Below are positions 1 to 9,510 of a stretch of DNA of 64,000 nt, one piece after another. How positions within the stretch are numbered: position 1 is the first letter of the stretch; each line of letters starts with the position of its first letter. The translations under genes were made by a program, and so were the position numbers. Under the pieces are notes generated by a model. That model did not search any database, was not told the DNA's origin, and worked only from the letters and a program-made list of their open reading frames with translations. Source of the stretch: Cupriavidus necator (lineage in GTDB: Bacteria; Pseudomonadota; Gammaproteobacteria; Burkholderiales; Burkholderiaceae); assembly GCA_022041995.1 (NCBI GenBank), contig CP074386.1, positions 434,001 through 498,000 on the forward strand, in the 5' to 3' direction.

Positions 1-240
1 GTGATCAAGTACAACCAGTTGGTTGCCAACATGGTCATCCTCCACAACGTTCAGTGGATGTCGCGCAAGCTCAAGGATTTGCAGGAGCGCGGGCACCCGG
101 TGAATGCCGAAGTCCTCAAGGCGTTGTCGCCTTATCGGCGCGAGCACATCAATCGGTTCGGCGATTACCTGCTCGACCTGCAGCGGCGCGTGCCGCCACT
201 CGATCCATCGATCGATTTCGCATTCAAATCAGCAGCTTAG
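1..240 (+). CDS. tnpA: Tn3-family transposase, C-terminal end (cut by window edge)
   Basis: The reading frame is already open at base 1 and ends at TAG 238-240, giving 79 residues. The sequence (HNVQWMSRKLKDLQERGHPV, then LSPYRREHINRFGDYLLDL and a PPLDPSIDF tail) is the usual extreme C-terminus of Tn3-family transposases, where 'LSPY..EHINRFG.Y' is strongly conserved. The catalytic DDE residues lie upstream, outside the window. The protein would cut and join the 38-bp ends of a Tn3-type unit transposon. I found no convincing 38-bp end in the 194 bases before the next gene, so the transposon boundary is not placed. Family assignment is firm; completeness cannot be judged. Confidence 0.85.
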   Translation: MIKYNQLVANMVILHNVQWMSRKLKDLQERGHPVNAEVLKALSPYRREHINRFGDYLLDLQRRVPPLDPSIDFAFKSAA

Positions 241-434
241 CGGAGATGTGGCGGATTTTTTGCGAATCCCGGTCAACCCTCACCAACCGCCCGACGCCGC
301 GCGTTCAACGCGGCGCGGAAGGGCTCATGCCAATCGACGTGCAGCGACGTTCGCGGCGGCGCCAGCGTTGCCGCGAGCTAGGGTCGGGATCCATGGCGCC
401 TCCTGAGAGAATGGGTTAGGGCAAGGGGTGCCGC

Positions 435-1855
435 TCAGAATTCCGCATGCAAGCGCACGCCAAAGAATTTGGCGGGGCCACGGTCCCGGTTGTAGCCTGG
501 ATTGCGGATGTACTGGAAATCCGGGCTGATACTGAAGGCCTTCAGCAGTTGCAGGCTGTAGTAGATTTCCAGCACCTGCTCGGGCCCATAGCGCAAGGCA
601 CCGTCGCCCAGGAAGGCCCCCAGACCGCCGGCAGCCAGATAGTCCCGATGCGGGGACCGCAGCATGTTCACCGCCACGGCCACCCCGAGTTCGTCATTGG
701 GTCGTCCCCACGCCTTTCCTTTGAGCGTGCCACCGCCGGCGACCTGCTTGCCGATCTCGGTAAAGGCATAGGTCTCGGTCTTGTCATCTGACATGTTCGC
801 GCGGAAGAACACGCCCAGCGCATCGTTGACTTCCTGCAGCAACGTCACGCCGATGCCCATCTTGGCATGCTCGGCCCGCACGTCGGCCACATCTGGCGTC
901 ACGCCGTTGGCGCGGCCGAACGCCAGCGCGTCGCTGAACTTGCCCATCCTGGCCTTGTTGCGCCAAAGCAGAAGGCGCGCCTGCCCGGGGCGGCCAGCCA
1001 GGCTGTATCGCTTCTCCAGCTCGAGCATGTCCCCGTAGTGTTCAAACATCCGGGTATCGAGTTCGAGGCCGTTGGATTCCTGCGGCTGCAGAAAGCGCCC
1101 GATCCGTGCCGACCAGCTATCGCCAATGTACTCCAGCGATACGCCCCAGTTGTAGCCGCGTGCGTCGGCCGGATAGTCAAACGAACCATGCGTTAGAGAA
1201 GACCAGTTCATGAACTGGGTGCGCGGGTCGGAACCATAGGGGTTCACATCAAAGACATCCAGCACGCCAAAGTTGCCGGCGGTCAGCACGACGCGCTGCT
1301 GGTCCACAGTCCGCGCGAACTGGTTGAAGTCGGCCTCGAGCTTCTCTTCCCCACCACCGAGGCCCAGGTCTGGCGCACGAACGCGCGGGCGCGATAGAAA
1401 GTGGGATTCGTACCCGACGACTTGGCCAGCTCCCCGTTGCTCAGACCGCCCAGACCATGCAGGCCGGAAAATGGCACACCCTGCGAGACCTCGGGGTTGA
1501 AGTGGAACTCCGCGCCTTGCCAAAGACGCAGCCCGAGATCGAGCGTGCTGGTGAACGAATAGCTCTTGGCGCGTTCCGTGCCAAGGCTGTGTTCCCCAGA
1601 ATAGGCGGCACCAAAGGACGGCTTGCGCTGCCAGATATACGTGGCCTGCCCGTGAAACGCAAAAATGTCTTCAGCCGGGTTGGCGGCCTGAGTCATACCA
1701 ACCGTGTCACCGGCGTCCTGGGCGGCATGCACCGACGTCAGGCCCAGGGCGAAGAATGGCCCAAGGATCGCCATGCGCAGACGGCGTGGCCAACCGCTAC
1801 CCTTCAAAAAGGTCAGGGCAGCCAAGGCAAGCTGAAGATAGGTAACAAACGACAT
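435..1855 (-). pseudogene. oprB: OprB-family carbohydrate-selective porin, one frameshift
   Basis: Outer-membrane beta-barrel porin for sugar uptake. Start ATG 1855 has GGGAGG close upstream and a signal peptide (FFALGLTSVHA). The N-terminal part has FAFHGQATYIWQRKPSF and FYRARAFVRQTW. After a frame change near 1363-1365 comes GLGGGEEKLEADFNQFA, then VVLTAGNFGVLDVFDVNPYG and a C-terminal phenylalanine (LHAEF), typical of an outer-membrane barrel. In the family 'RQTFGLGGE' is continuous, so one G is missing from a short G run; restoring it gives one frame of 473 residues. This is either a disrupted gene or a sequence indel. It stands alone, between the Tn3 tail and two small secreted-protein genes. 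Confidence 0.85.
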
Positions 1856-2269
1856 GAACCCTCCCTCACGCGTTCTTCTATAGGCGCGCGTAGGCACTGC
1901 GCGACGGTGCACGAAAACCAAGGCGCGGGCGGACTTCGCCCAGCACTGATTTTTCAGGTGCAGGTCACAAACGAGAAACCGGGAGATGGCCGCGCGGAGA
2001 ACCCGCTCGGATGCCACTACCCGCCGCTATCGGCTAGGCAGTGGCGAGATGTCGCCTTGCTGACTAGCCGTTCAGAGTTCGGCTTGGCGCCGACTAGAAC
2101 AACTGTCCATGGGGAAAACCCTGTGGTGAAGACGGGGCGAAGCATACCAAACCGCCCTGTTGTCGCGCAATCGGTTTCTCGTGGGACCGCGGGTGCAGCG
2201 AGGCTTTTCTGCTACAAGCCCGGTTGGCCGCGCGCGCGCCATGGCTCGCGATGGTCGAAGGTCGGGCAG
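1856..2269. other. Intergenic, no gene recognised
   Basis: About 410 bases between the divergent-looking upstream side of the porin gene and the end of the small secreted-protein pair. Open frames here are shadows with no coding signature. It should contain the porin promoter. No clear repeat or IS end was seen. Confidence 0.4.
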
Positions 2270-2533
2270 TCAGTCCGCTTTCCGCTCTGCTTTGTCGGCC
2301 TCGCGAATTTCCCGCTGGCGCTGCTCTTCCCGCTCCTTTCTTCGCTCGCGCTTTCTGCCTTCAAATTTCTCAGCGGGCCGGGTGCTTGCTGCCGCGGAGG
2401 TCTGGGCACCGACGCCGGATGCCGGCGTCTGCGCATCCGCTGCGGAAAGCACCGCAACGGCAAGCGCCGCCGCGAGGTGGGCCCACGGCAGATTACGGAT
2501 GCCGCGCCATAGACGGACGGAGGCCGGCTGCAC
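2270..2533 (-). CDS. Small exported basic protein, unknown function
   Basis: GTG start at 2533, a few bases past the stop of the upstream gene, so translation is probably coupled. The 87-residue product has a hydrophobic export segment (LPWAHLAAALAVAVLSAADA) with a plausible AxA-like cleavage site. An Ala/Ser/Thr linker and a very charged tail follow (EGRKRERRKEREEQRQREIR). That tail would form a single charged helix. I do not recognise a family. The start is uncertain because upstream in-frame codons exist; GTG was chosen for the spacing to the preceding stop. It may be periplasmic or surface-associated. Confidence 0.5.
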   Translation of the reverse strand: MQPASVRLWRGIRNLPWAHLAAALAVAVLSAADAQTPASGVGAQTSAAASTRPAEKFEGRKRERRKEREEQRQREIREADKAERKAD

Positions 2534-2540
2534 GGCGGTC

Positions 2541-2780
2541 TCATGCTTTCTTGGTATCGGGGCGACGCCTGTGCAAGACCCGGCTACGGGCATACACCAT
2601 GGCCTCGCCAGGCTGAAGCATGCCCGCACACCAACAGACGCTGTCCGCTTGGCTAATGAACCTGTCACCCTGGAAAAGCCAAACGTGGTCCGGTGCCGAC
2701 TGGACTGTAGGCGCCAAGGCGAGGCTGGTGCCACCAGCGATGGGGAGCAGCGTAGCGAGAAGGAGGCAGAGCAATTTCAT
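2541..2780 (-). CDS. Small secreted cysteine-containing protein, unknown function
   Basis: 79 residues starting at ATG 2780, behind a strong GGAGG site six bases upstream. An N-terminal signal peptide (MKLLCLLLATLLPIAGG) is followed by a short mature region with VWLFQGDRFISQADSVCWCAG, which contains a CxC pair. The C-terminus is basic. The next gene downstream begins almost at the stop, so the two likely form a two-gene operon of exported small proteins. No family is recognised with confidence. The strong ribosome-binding site and signal peptide support a real gene. Confidence 0.6.
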   Translation of the reverse strand: MKLLCLLLATLLPIAGGTSLALAPTVQSAPDHVWLFQGDRFISQADSVCWCAGMLQPGEAMVYARSRVLHRRRPDTKKA

Positions 2781-3077
2781 AAGCACCCTCCGAATTCAAT
2801 CCCTGGTGGATCGTCAAATTATGCAGTACGTAGGTGCGCCACGCCCGCGCTAAGGAACGAGTGAGAAATAACTTCCCGAAGTGGACCTGGCGTGCGCAAA
2901 GCGACGCGGGTAAGATGTGATGCCTCTGGAGGACAAACGATGCAGGCTGGTTACCGGGCTGAGGTTGAAACGCGGATGAAGCGGCTGTACGCGCGCTTGT
3001 CGGAGAAGGACCGACGGCGGTATGCGGCTGTGGAGGCGGACAAGCTGGGCCATGGCGGTTTCGAATATATTGCGAAA

Positions 3078-4402
3078 CACTAGTGTCCGGTTTATTTGAG
3101 GGTCATTGGCTTGGAAGCCAATGCTGACGCGGGTTGTGAGGATTCCATGGGTGTCCACGATTTGAATTTCGAACGGAAAATTTGCGATCCTTTCGGGTTT
3201 CAACGACCAGGATCGACCCATGAATGTGGGCAAGACGCTGTTCGCGCAGGTCATGGAATTCGTGCCATGGAAGACCTTCGGTCGCATTATCGAGAAGCAT
3301 CGCGGAGATGCGGGCGTGCGCACCTTGGGCTGCGCCGATCTGTTCCGCATCATGTCGTTCGCCCAGTTGACCTGGCGCGAGTCGCTGCGCGACATAGAGG
3401 TCTGCCTGGCGGCCAACCGCAGCAAGCTCTTTCACATGGGATTGAAGAACGTGCCGGCGCGCTCGACGCTGTCGGATGCGCTGAACCTGCGGGACTGGCG
3501 CATCTATCACGAGCTGGCGATGCGCCTTATCACGCGCGCTCGGGCGCTGTATGCGAGCGAGTCGCTGGATATCGATCTCGATGCAACCATCTACGCCCTG
3601 GACGCCACTACCATCGACCTGTGCCTGTCGTTGTTCGACTGGGCGCCGTTTCGCAAGACCAAGGCAGCGATCAAGATGCACACGCTGCTCGATTTGCGCG
3701 GCGCCATTCCCGCCTTCATCCACATTTCCGACGGCAAACTGCACGAAGTGAACGTACTCGACTTCCTGCCCATCGAGGCAGGCGCGTTCTACGTGATGGA
3801 TCGCGGCTATCTGGATTTCGCTCGGCTCTACCTGGTTCATCAAAGCGGCGCATTCTTCGTCACGCGGGCCAAGAGCAACATGAATGCCCGCCGCTTCTAC
3901 TCTGCCGCAACAGACCGCAGCACCGGTGTCATCTGCGATCAGACCATCGCCCTGAACGGCTTTTACTCTGCACAAGACTATCCTGAGCACTTGCGCCGCA
4001 TCCGCTTCAAGGACCCGGAGTCCGGCAAGACCTTGATCTTCCTGACCAACAACACAACGCTGCCGCCTATCACCATCGCCGCGCTGTACAAGAACCGCTG
4101 GCAGGTGGAATTGTTTTTCAAATGGATCAAGCAGCATCTGCGTATCAAGAAATTCCTCGGCACGAGCGAGAACGCGGTGAAGACGCAAATCTGGTGCGCC
4201 GTGTCCATCTACGTGCTCATCGCCATCGTCAAGAAGGAGCTTCAACTCAATGCCTCGCTCTACACTTTGCTACAGATTTTGTCCGTCTCGGTTTTCGAGA
4301 AAACCCCTATTTCACAGGCCTTTCAGCCCGACTCTTCACTGTCAGAAGTTCCCGACGCCGCTAACCAATTGAATTTGTTCGAAATTTAACCGGACACTAG
4401 TG
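3078..4402 (+). mobile_element. IS4-family element with 9-bp target duplication
   Basis: Ends carry the inverted repeat CACTAGTGTCCGGTT (left, from 3078; right, inverted, ending at 4402). A 9-bp direct repeat ATTGCGAAA flanks it at 3069-3077 and 4403-4411. The length of 1325 bp and one transposase gene are typical. Removal with one copy of the duplication restores the ISAzo13 N-terminal reading frame. Confidence 0.9.
3220..4389 (+). CDS. IS4-family transposase
   Basis: 389-residue DDE transposase, complete. Visible signatures are an N-terminal DUF4372-like region (FAQVMEFVPWKTFGRIIEKH), the first catalytic Asp in YALDATTIDLCLSLF, the second in VMDRGYLDFARLY, and the Y-(2)-R-(3)-E-(6)-K motif as YKNRWQVELFFKWIKQHL. 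Length and motif order are those of an active IS4-family enzyme. It moves the surrounding element and fills it almost end to end. Confidence 0.93.
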   Translation: MNVGKTLFAQVMEFVPWKTFGRIIEKHRGDAGVRTLGCADLFRIMSFAQLTWRESLRDIEVCLAANRSKLFHMGLKNVPARSTLSDALNLRDWRIYHELAMRLITRARALYASESLDIDLDATIYALDATTIDLCLSLFDWAPFRKTKAAIKMHTLLDLRGAIPAFIHISDGKLHEVNVLDFLPIEAGAFYVMDRGYLDFARLYLVHQSGAFFVTRAKSNMNARRFYSAATDRSTGVICDQTIALNGFYSAQDYPEHLRRIRFKDPESGKTLIFLTNNTTLPPITIAALYKNRWQVELFFKWIKQHLRIKKFLGTSENAVKTQIWCAVSIYVLIAIVKKELQLNASLYTLLQILSVSVFEKTPISQAFQPDSSLSEVPDAANQLNLFEI

Positions 4403-5505
4403 ATTGCGAAACTGTTTGAAATGGACCCGAAAACAATTAGACAAGGGCTAAAGGACCTGGAAGAAGAGCTGGATCCGGTTGGAGAGCGGATCCGAAAAAA
4501 AGGGGCGTAAATCCAGGTTAACGGACCATCCGGAGTGGAACGCGGTATTTCTAGATGTGGTGCGAGAGCATACGGCGGGTAATCCACAACACGGCATCAT
4601 CTGGACGGATCTGAAGCCACGCGAAATCGCACAGGCGATGACGCAGCAAGTAGGCGAACGGGTGAGCGTGCGAACGGTCCGGCAGCTGCTAAAGCGCAAC
4701 GGTTTTTCCCGGCGGCAATCACAGAAAAAGAAGTCGTTCAAGTCCCACGCACAACGCGACGTACAATTTCAGCGTATTACGCAACTCAAGGCGGAATATC
4801 TCGAAGACGACCAGCCTGTCCTCAGCATCGATACGAAGAAGAAGGAGATGCTGGGCAATTTCTATCGCGACGGCAAGCTCTACACGCGCGAGCAGCTTGA
4901 AGTCCTCGACCATGATTTTCCGAGCTACAGCGAAGGCAAGGTCATCCCGCATGGGCTGTACGACATCGGGCTGAACAAGGCACATGTGAACATCGGGGTG
5001 AGCCGTGACACGACGCAGTTTGCCTGCGACAGCGTAGCGCACTGGTGGGAAAAACAGGGTCGCGCCGATTATCCCCAAGCCACACGGTTACTGCTACTGT
5101 GCGATGGCGGAGGTAGCAACCCAAGTGATTCGTGGCTTTTCAAAGCGGATCTGCAAGATCTGGCAGACCGGCTCGGACTGGAAATCCGGGTGGCCCACTA
5201 CGCCCCATACTGCTCGAAACATAATCCGATCGAGCACCGCGTGTTTCCACACATTACGCGAGCCTGTGCTGGCGTAGTCTTCAGCAGCGTTAGTCTGGTT
5301 CGTGAACTGATCGAAAAAGCCTGCACAAAAACCGGACTGAAAGTTACTGCTGACATTCTTGACGGAGTCTATGAAGCCGGACGGACAGTCACTCGTTGCG
5401 TCCGTGCTTCACTGAACATCGAGTACGACTCAACCTTGCCTGCGTGGAACTACAGCATCCGCTCACGGAACGCCGCATAGCGGGAAGTTATTTCGAGCAC
5501 GTTCC

Positions 5506-5655
5506 TTACTCACAAATTGGAGGCATTCCCGGACGATAGCAACACCAACCGATCCACACCGACTCACACGTAGACTCATCAGCCGAGCTCGGCTGAGCAT
5601 AACCAACCATTATTAGAGCCACACCAAGCAATAGTGAATTCACGACTTTACGCAT
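5506..5655 (-). CDS. Small secreted Cys-rich peptide, C-terminus possibly altered by the IS end
   Basis: 49 residues from ATG 5655 with an AGGA site upstream. A lysine-containing start and a hydrophobic signal segment (NSLLLGVALIMVGYAQPSSA) precede a short mature part, CESVWIGWCCYRPGMPPICE, with four cysteines. Its TAA stop (5506-5508) is supplied by the last three bases of the ISAzo13 inverted repeat, so the native C-terminus may have been longer. I do not recognise the family. A secreted four-Cys peptide on an effector-bearing plasmid is noteworthy, but function is unknown. Confidence 0.55.
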   Translation of the reverse strand: MRKVVNSLLLGVALIMVGYAQPSSADESTCESVWIGWCCYRPGMPPICE

Positions 5656-6105
5656 AACAATATCCTCTTTAGGCGCACTTTTCCAAGAAATCCAATCATC
5701 TCCGCTAGCGAGATCTGTGCCAGCAACCCAACCATCAATAGAAACCAAAAGTAGAAGGCAATGAAAACCATTTATGGAATGCACTAGGGATGGTCTGAAT
5801 ACCTCTGCCAACCGAAGTACGGCAGAGACGTTGAATGAAGATGACAAATGCAGCCCCACGAGCGATGAAGCCTAACACCGGCACGTGGTGGCGTCTGGAC
5901 CGCCGCAGGGGGAGCTGCTGGCATTGTCTGTAAGGCGGCTAAGAGCCGCTAACAGAACGTCTCAACGAAGCGGGTGACGATCTAGTCGCAGACGGCTTTC
6001 GAGGATCGCGCGCCGCCGTTGAAGGGCTAAATACATGTTGCAATGGAGACAGAATTGTCGTGATTGTCGGATTTGAGCACAAGCGGTCTGCATTCCAGAT
6101 CGCGG
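5656..6105. other. Intergenic, no gene recognised
   Basis: About 450 bases upstream of the Cys-rich peptide gene. It contains a short hairpin (GGCGGCT..AGCCGCT near 5932-5952) and no convincing coding frame. It should include that gene's promoter; no PIP-type box was found. Confidence 0.35.
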
Positions 6106-6406
6106 CGCAGCTCGCTGGTCGAAAATCTCAACTCGCGACTGCGCGTATGCCTGACTAACCGGCGTCATCTGAAGGGCGGGCGGGTCTGGCTTGGTCTGCT
6201 GCAGTTCGTCTTCAATCATCGCCGCTTTGCCCGTAGCCGATGCCCTGAGCTGTGCGTGAGCACGGGATTCGATGGGCGCACGGGCACGGTAAATGATGGG
6301 TGGCTGCGGTCTGGTCCATCGCCAATGTTGCAGGTCGTCGGGTGATGCTGATGGACGTGGCGATCAAACGCGGAGGTTCAGATGTGGAGCGACGGCATTG
6401 ATGGAA

Positions 6407-6429
6407 CAAGGGGCCCGACGGGCCCCTTG
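6407..6429 (-). terminator. Hairpin after the transposition operon
   Basis: Perfect 10-bp stem CAAGGGGCCC / GGGCCCCTTG with a GAC loop, eight bases past the stop of the last operon gene. The following T run is short, so efficiency is uncertain. Confidence 0.6.
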
Positions 6430-6437
6430 TTGCTGGA

Positions 6438-6653
6438 TCAGAAGTCGTTATCGGCGAGATCGCCAAGGCCATCAGGACGCTCCTGCCGATCTTCGGCCAG
6501 CCACTCGGCCAAAGCCAATTGATAGTGTGCAAGCAGACGGTCGCGCAGATCGTCGAGCAGTTCGATCACAGCCCAGGCCTGCGCGGGCGTCCAGTTGGCG
6601 TCGATGAACAGGGGCAATCCCTGGGTGATGCCGGATGGCTGGTGGAAGGTCAT
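6438..6653 (-). CDS. 71-residue protein, last gene of the transposition operon
   Basis: ATG 6653 to stop 6438. Sequence features are MTFHQPSGITQGLPLFIDAN, then a helical stretch rich in Leu/Ala/Asp/Arg (AWAVIELLDDLRDRLLAHY) and an acidic tail. It follows the ATPase gene by about 50 bases and precedes the hairpin terminator, so it is the fourth gene of the operon. No family is recognised. A small accessory transposition factor is a guess from context only. Confidence 0.6.
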   Translation of the reverse strand: MTFHQPSGITQGLPLFIDANWTPAQAWAVIELLDDLRDRLLAHYQLALAEWLAEDRQERPDGLGDLADNDF

Positions 6654-7132
6654 GCTGATGTCTTGGTCGTATTGATGAACGTGGCGGTGATGGCCAACGA
6701 CGCCACTCACCGCCTGGCACGGCGGCTCTGGGTTGCGCTGTAGATCTCCAGATAGAGCTTCTCGTCGATCTGCGGCAGCTCCCGCTGCGCGGCTTGGGCC
6801 AGAAGCTCGCCGGCCAGATTCATCAGGATGCGGTAATTGCCGGCGGCGTGTTCGCACAGGGTCTGGCGTAATGGTGTGGTCATCAGCGTGGCGTTGCCAG
6901 CGGCGGCCAGCAGGTGGTCCAGGCAAGCCTGCAGCTCGTCGATGCTTGCGCTCTCCAGCGCCAGGCGGCATCGGATGCGGCTGCCCAGCGGGATCAGGTC
7001 CTCGCGGCTGAACTTCTCCGGCAGGCGGGCGTCGCCGGCAAGCACCACGCACAGCAGCAATTGCGAGTCGAAGCGTGCCTGCGCGAGCAGGCGCAGCTCC
7101 GAGAGGGCCGGCACAGCCATCTCCTGGGCTTC

Positions 7133-7164
7133 GTCAATTAACGTTGCGCATAACGTTAATTGAC
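7133..7164. repeat. 32-bp perfect hairpin at the left boundary of the RIT element
   Basis: GTCAATTAACGTT, six bases GCGCAT, then AACGTTAATTGAC: a 13-bp perfect inverted repeat. The outer half is the GTCAAT that is also found at the right boundary. It abuts the RIT terminal repeat that starts at 7165. Confidence 0.85.
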
Positions 7165-7300
7165 TAATGTGGAGCACTCCGATATGTGGAGTGTCCTGAT
7201 TCTGTCCCGCAGTTGGAAGCGATTGCACGGCCCCTACTCAACATAACTCGGCCATACGGCGTATGGTGGGATCTCCATTTAGACCTTGATGGAGGCCATG

Positions 7301-8542
7301 ATGCTAGAGCAAATCTTTCCCAGAGGTCACCGGTCTTACCTCCAGTCACCCGTCGCCAACCTGCTTGAGGACTTCGCCCGATGGCTTGTCGACGAGGGCT
7401 ATATGGGCAGGACACTTCACGGCCATCTTTTTCGTCTGAAGCAGACACTTGAGGGTGCTGGGAACATAACTGCAGAATCGAAGTTCTCGGCTGCGGACCT
7501 TGGCGCGTTGTTCGCAATGCCATCCGCAGAACTGCGGGTACAGAAGCCATACCGACACACGCAGCACCGCTTCGAGCGTTTCCTTTTGATGCGAGGTGAC
7601 TTGTTGCCCTCTTCTCGCACTGGGCGCTTCGACACAGTACTCGATGCATACCGCGACTCGCTGGTCGATCAACGCGGCATGTCGGCTTCGACCGTCCGCA
7701 ACCACATGCGTACGGCCATGGCCTTTTTGCACGACGCGGTTGCCCCGGAGACTCCTCTTGCGGGAATGTCGATGCAAACCGTGGATCGCTTTGTGGCGGT
7801 TTCGGGTGAGCACATGAGCAGGCAGAGCTTGCAACATGTGGTCGCGCATCTACGGTCGTTCCTCTTGTTCTTGTACACCCGTGGCTATATCCACGAGCGC
7901 ATCGGAACGATCGACACCCCGCGTGCGTATCGCGACGAATTGCCACCACGCGCACTCCCTTGGAACGACGTTCTCGCGCTACTTCGTTCCATCGATCGGT
8001 CAAGCATGATTGGCTGCCGCGACCATGCGATTCTCTATCTGATGGCGCACTACGGCTTGCGGCCTGTGGAGATCGCCGCATTGCAGCTGGACTCGATCGA
8101 CTGGACGCAAAGGACTTTGCGCGTGCAGCAACGCAAGACTCGTTCGGAGCTTCTCCTTCCGTTGTCCATTCAGGCCACCCGCGTACTCAAACGTTATCTG
8201 AAGGTCGGCAGGCCAGTTGCCCGCGGTCGAACGGATTTGTTTCTGCGGGCGCATCGGCCAGCAACTGCATTGTGCCCCACGGCGGTCAACGAGATATATC
8301 AGAGTTGCACGCGCGCGAGCGGACTGCCTCTACAAGGAAGCTCCGCCTATAGCCTGCGCCACGCCTTCGCAATGCGGCTATTGAACCGTGGCGTCGGCCT
8401 CAAGGCAATAGGCGACCTGCTGGGCCATCGATCCCTGGAAAGCACATGCGTTTATCTTCGTCTGCAAACGGAGGTTTTAAGAGAGGTCGGCCTTTCGCTA
8501 CCGCCAGCAATCACGAACACTCTGCCGCGGAGGTTGTCATGA
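7301..8542 (+). CDS. RIT tyrosine recombinase A
   Basis: 413 residues from the second of two adjacent ATGs, chosen because GGAGG at 7291 is five bases before it. It has an N-terminal SAM-like core-binding region, then the catalytic domain with Arg in YGLRPVEIAALQ, H-x-x-R as SLRHAFAMRLL, the second His in LLGHRSLESTCVY and the Tyr nucleophile in that last motif. All tyrosine recombinase residues are therefore present. It is first of three coupled genes; its stop overlaps the next start as ATGA. Confidence 0.88.
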   Translation: MLEQIFPRGHRSYLQSPVANLLEDFARWLVDEGYMGRTLHGHLFRLKQTLEGAGNITAESKFSAADLGALFAMPSAELRVQKPYRHTQHRFERFLLMRGDLLPSSRTGRFDTVLDAYRDSLVDQRGMSASTVRNHMRTAMAFLHDAVAPETPLAGMSMQTVDRFVAVSGEHMSRQSLQHVVAHLRSFLLFLYTRGYIHERIGTIDTPRAYRDELPPRALPWNDVLALLRSIDRSSMIGCRDHAILYLMAHYGLRPVEIAALQLDSIDWTQRTLRVQQRKTRSELLLPLSIQATRVLKRYLKVGRPVARGRTDLFLRAHRPATALCPTAVNEIYQSCTRASGLPLQGSSAYSLRHAFAMRLLNRGVGLKAIGDLLGHRSLESTCVYLRLQTEVLREVGLSLPPAITNTLPRRLS

Positions 8543-9510
8543 ACCAACCTCAGACCCCGCTCGATCTTGCTATCGAGCGCTATCTTCTGCACTGGCGAGC
8601 GCTGGGCCGCCGCTACGTCAGGGAAGAGCACACCCTCAGGTCGTTGAGTCGATTCCTTAACGAGCATGGTTTCAGCGATCTAACCCAGCACGGCTTCGAG
8701 ACGTGGTGCCAGGCATTCTCCTCCTTGCGAGGTATCACGCAACGGAACCAGCAACTGATTGTGTGTAAGCTGTGTCGCTTCCGGCAGCGCACCGAGCCAG
8801 ACTGTTTCGTACCGGATCGACGCCGGTTTAGGCGTAGCAGTCCCCATGATCCTCCTGTTATCGTCTCCGGAACGGAGATCGCCCGCATGCTGGATGCTTG
8901 CGATCGACTTCGCGCCACATGGCAATCCCCGCTTCGACCAGCACTATGTCGAGTGGCGGTGGTTTTGCTGTATAGCGCCGGGCTCCGCCGTGGCGAACTC
9001 GTACGGTTGACCCTGGCCGATGTGAACGAGGCGCAAGGAGTGCTGCATATCCGTGAGTCGAAGTGTCATAAATCACGCTTTTTGCCATTGTCGGAGGATG
9101 CGCGCGCAGAAGTTCGCCGTTATTTGCGCAAGCGACTGCAGGCGCAGTTCGACTGCGGGCTCGATGCGCCGCTGTTATGCCACTGCGTGGCAGGGTTCCA
9201 CGGCTATAGCGGCGGCGGATTTCAGCACTTGTTCACGCAGGTGATGAGCTCGGCCCAGATTCAGGGTGCTGACGGGCGCCAACCTCGCATCCTGGATCTT
9301 CGGCACAGCTTCGCCATTGGCGCTTTGCTGCGCTGGTATAAAGACGGCGCGGACGTTCAGGTCAAGCTACCCAAGCTTTCGATGTACATGGGCCACGTAT
9401 CAATCCTTTCAACTGCCCACTATCTTCGGTGGACGCCCGCGCTCGCGCAAGCCGCCAGCGAACAGTTCGAAGTCGGTTTTGGCAGTCTGATCGATGGAGG
9501 TACATCATGA
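8539..9510 (+). CDS. RIT tyrosine recombinase B
   Basis: 323 residues. ATG 8539 overlaps the previous stop, which fixes the start (the longer open frame upstream is not needed). Catalytic signatures: SAGLRRGELVRLTL (Arg I), a lysine region HIRESKCHKSRFLPL, DLRHSFAIGALL (H-x-x-R), YMGHVSILSTAHYLRW (His and Tyr). It is the middle member of the trio; the three proteins are clearly paralogous but divergent, suggesting distinct roles in one complex. It ends overlapping the next start by ATGA. Confidence 0.88.
   Translation: MNQPQTPLDLAIERYLLHWRALGRRYVREEHTLRSLSRFLNEHGFSDLTQHGFETWCQAFSSLRGITQRNQQLIVCKLCRFRQRTEPDCFVPDRRRFRRSSPHDPPVIVSGTEIARMLDACDRLRATWQSPLRPALCRVAVVLLYSAGLRRGELVRLTLADVNEAQGVLHIRESKCHKSRFLPLSEDARAEVRRYLRKRLQAQFDCGLDAPLLCHCVAGFHGYSGGGFQHLFTQVMSSAQIQGADGRQPRILDLRHSFAIGALLRWYKDGADVQVKLPKLSMYMGHVSILSTAHYLRWTPALAQAASEQFEVGFGSLIDGGTS

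Larger units (their letters stand above)
2940..5480 (+). pseudogene. ISAzo13-family transposase, split by an IS4 insertion and frameshifted
   Basis: ATG 2940 behind GGAGG. The N-terminal part (MKRLYARLSEKDRRRYAAVE, then GFEYIAKH) stops at the IS4 insertion and resumes after 4411 with KLFEMDPKTIRQGLKDLEEE. At the A7G4 run near 4495 the frame ends (RKKGA stop) and the catalytic part continues in another frame to 5480 (LSIDTKKKEMLGNF, LLLCDGGGSNPS, SKHNPIEH), giving the DDE-type core. Even with the IS4 element removed, the A7G4 region needs a one-base correction, or frameshifting, to join the halves. Transposition function is lost in the present state. Confidence 0.85.
2851..5508 (+). mobile_element. 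ISAzo13-family element, interrupted
   Basis: Imperfect terminal inverted repeats are visible. The left end at 2851 starts TAAGGAACGAG and includes GAAATAACTTCCCG. The right end, ending at 5508, is CGGGAAGTTATTTCGAGCAC followed by GTTCCTTA. The single encoded transposase is of the ISAzo13 (winged-helix plus DDE) type. The element was later hit by an IS4-family insertion at 3078-4402. No clear target duplication is seen. Confidence 0.8.

Noticed and set aside
3103..4245. Long minus-strand open frame (380 codons) opposite the IS4 transposase
   Set aside because: Shadow of the transposase gene: low-complexity Arg/Gln/Val-rich translation, no family signature, and the plus strand carries a clear enzyme.
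4480..4500. Programmed -1 frameshifting at A7G4 in the ISAzo13 transposase
   Set aside because: The downstream frame is reached by +1, not -1, so the usual A6G slippage does not join the parts; a simple indel is more likely.
5962..6219. Minus-strand ORF at 5962-6219 as a small gene
   Set aside because: It is the antisense of the duplicated IS transposase fragment; the same translation appears opposite the intact copy at 32 kb.
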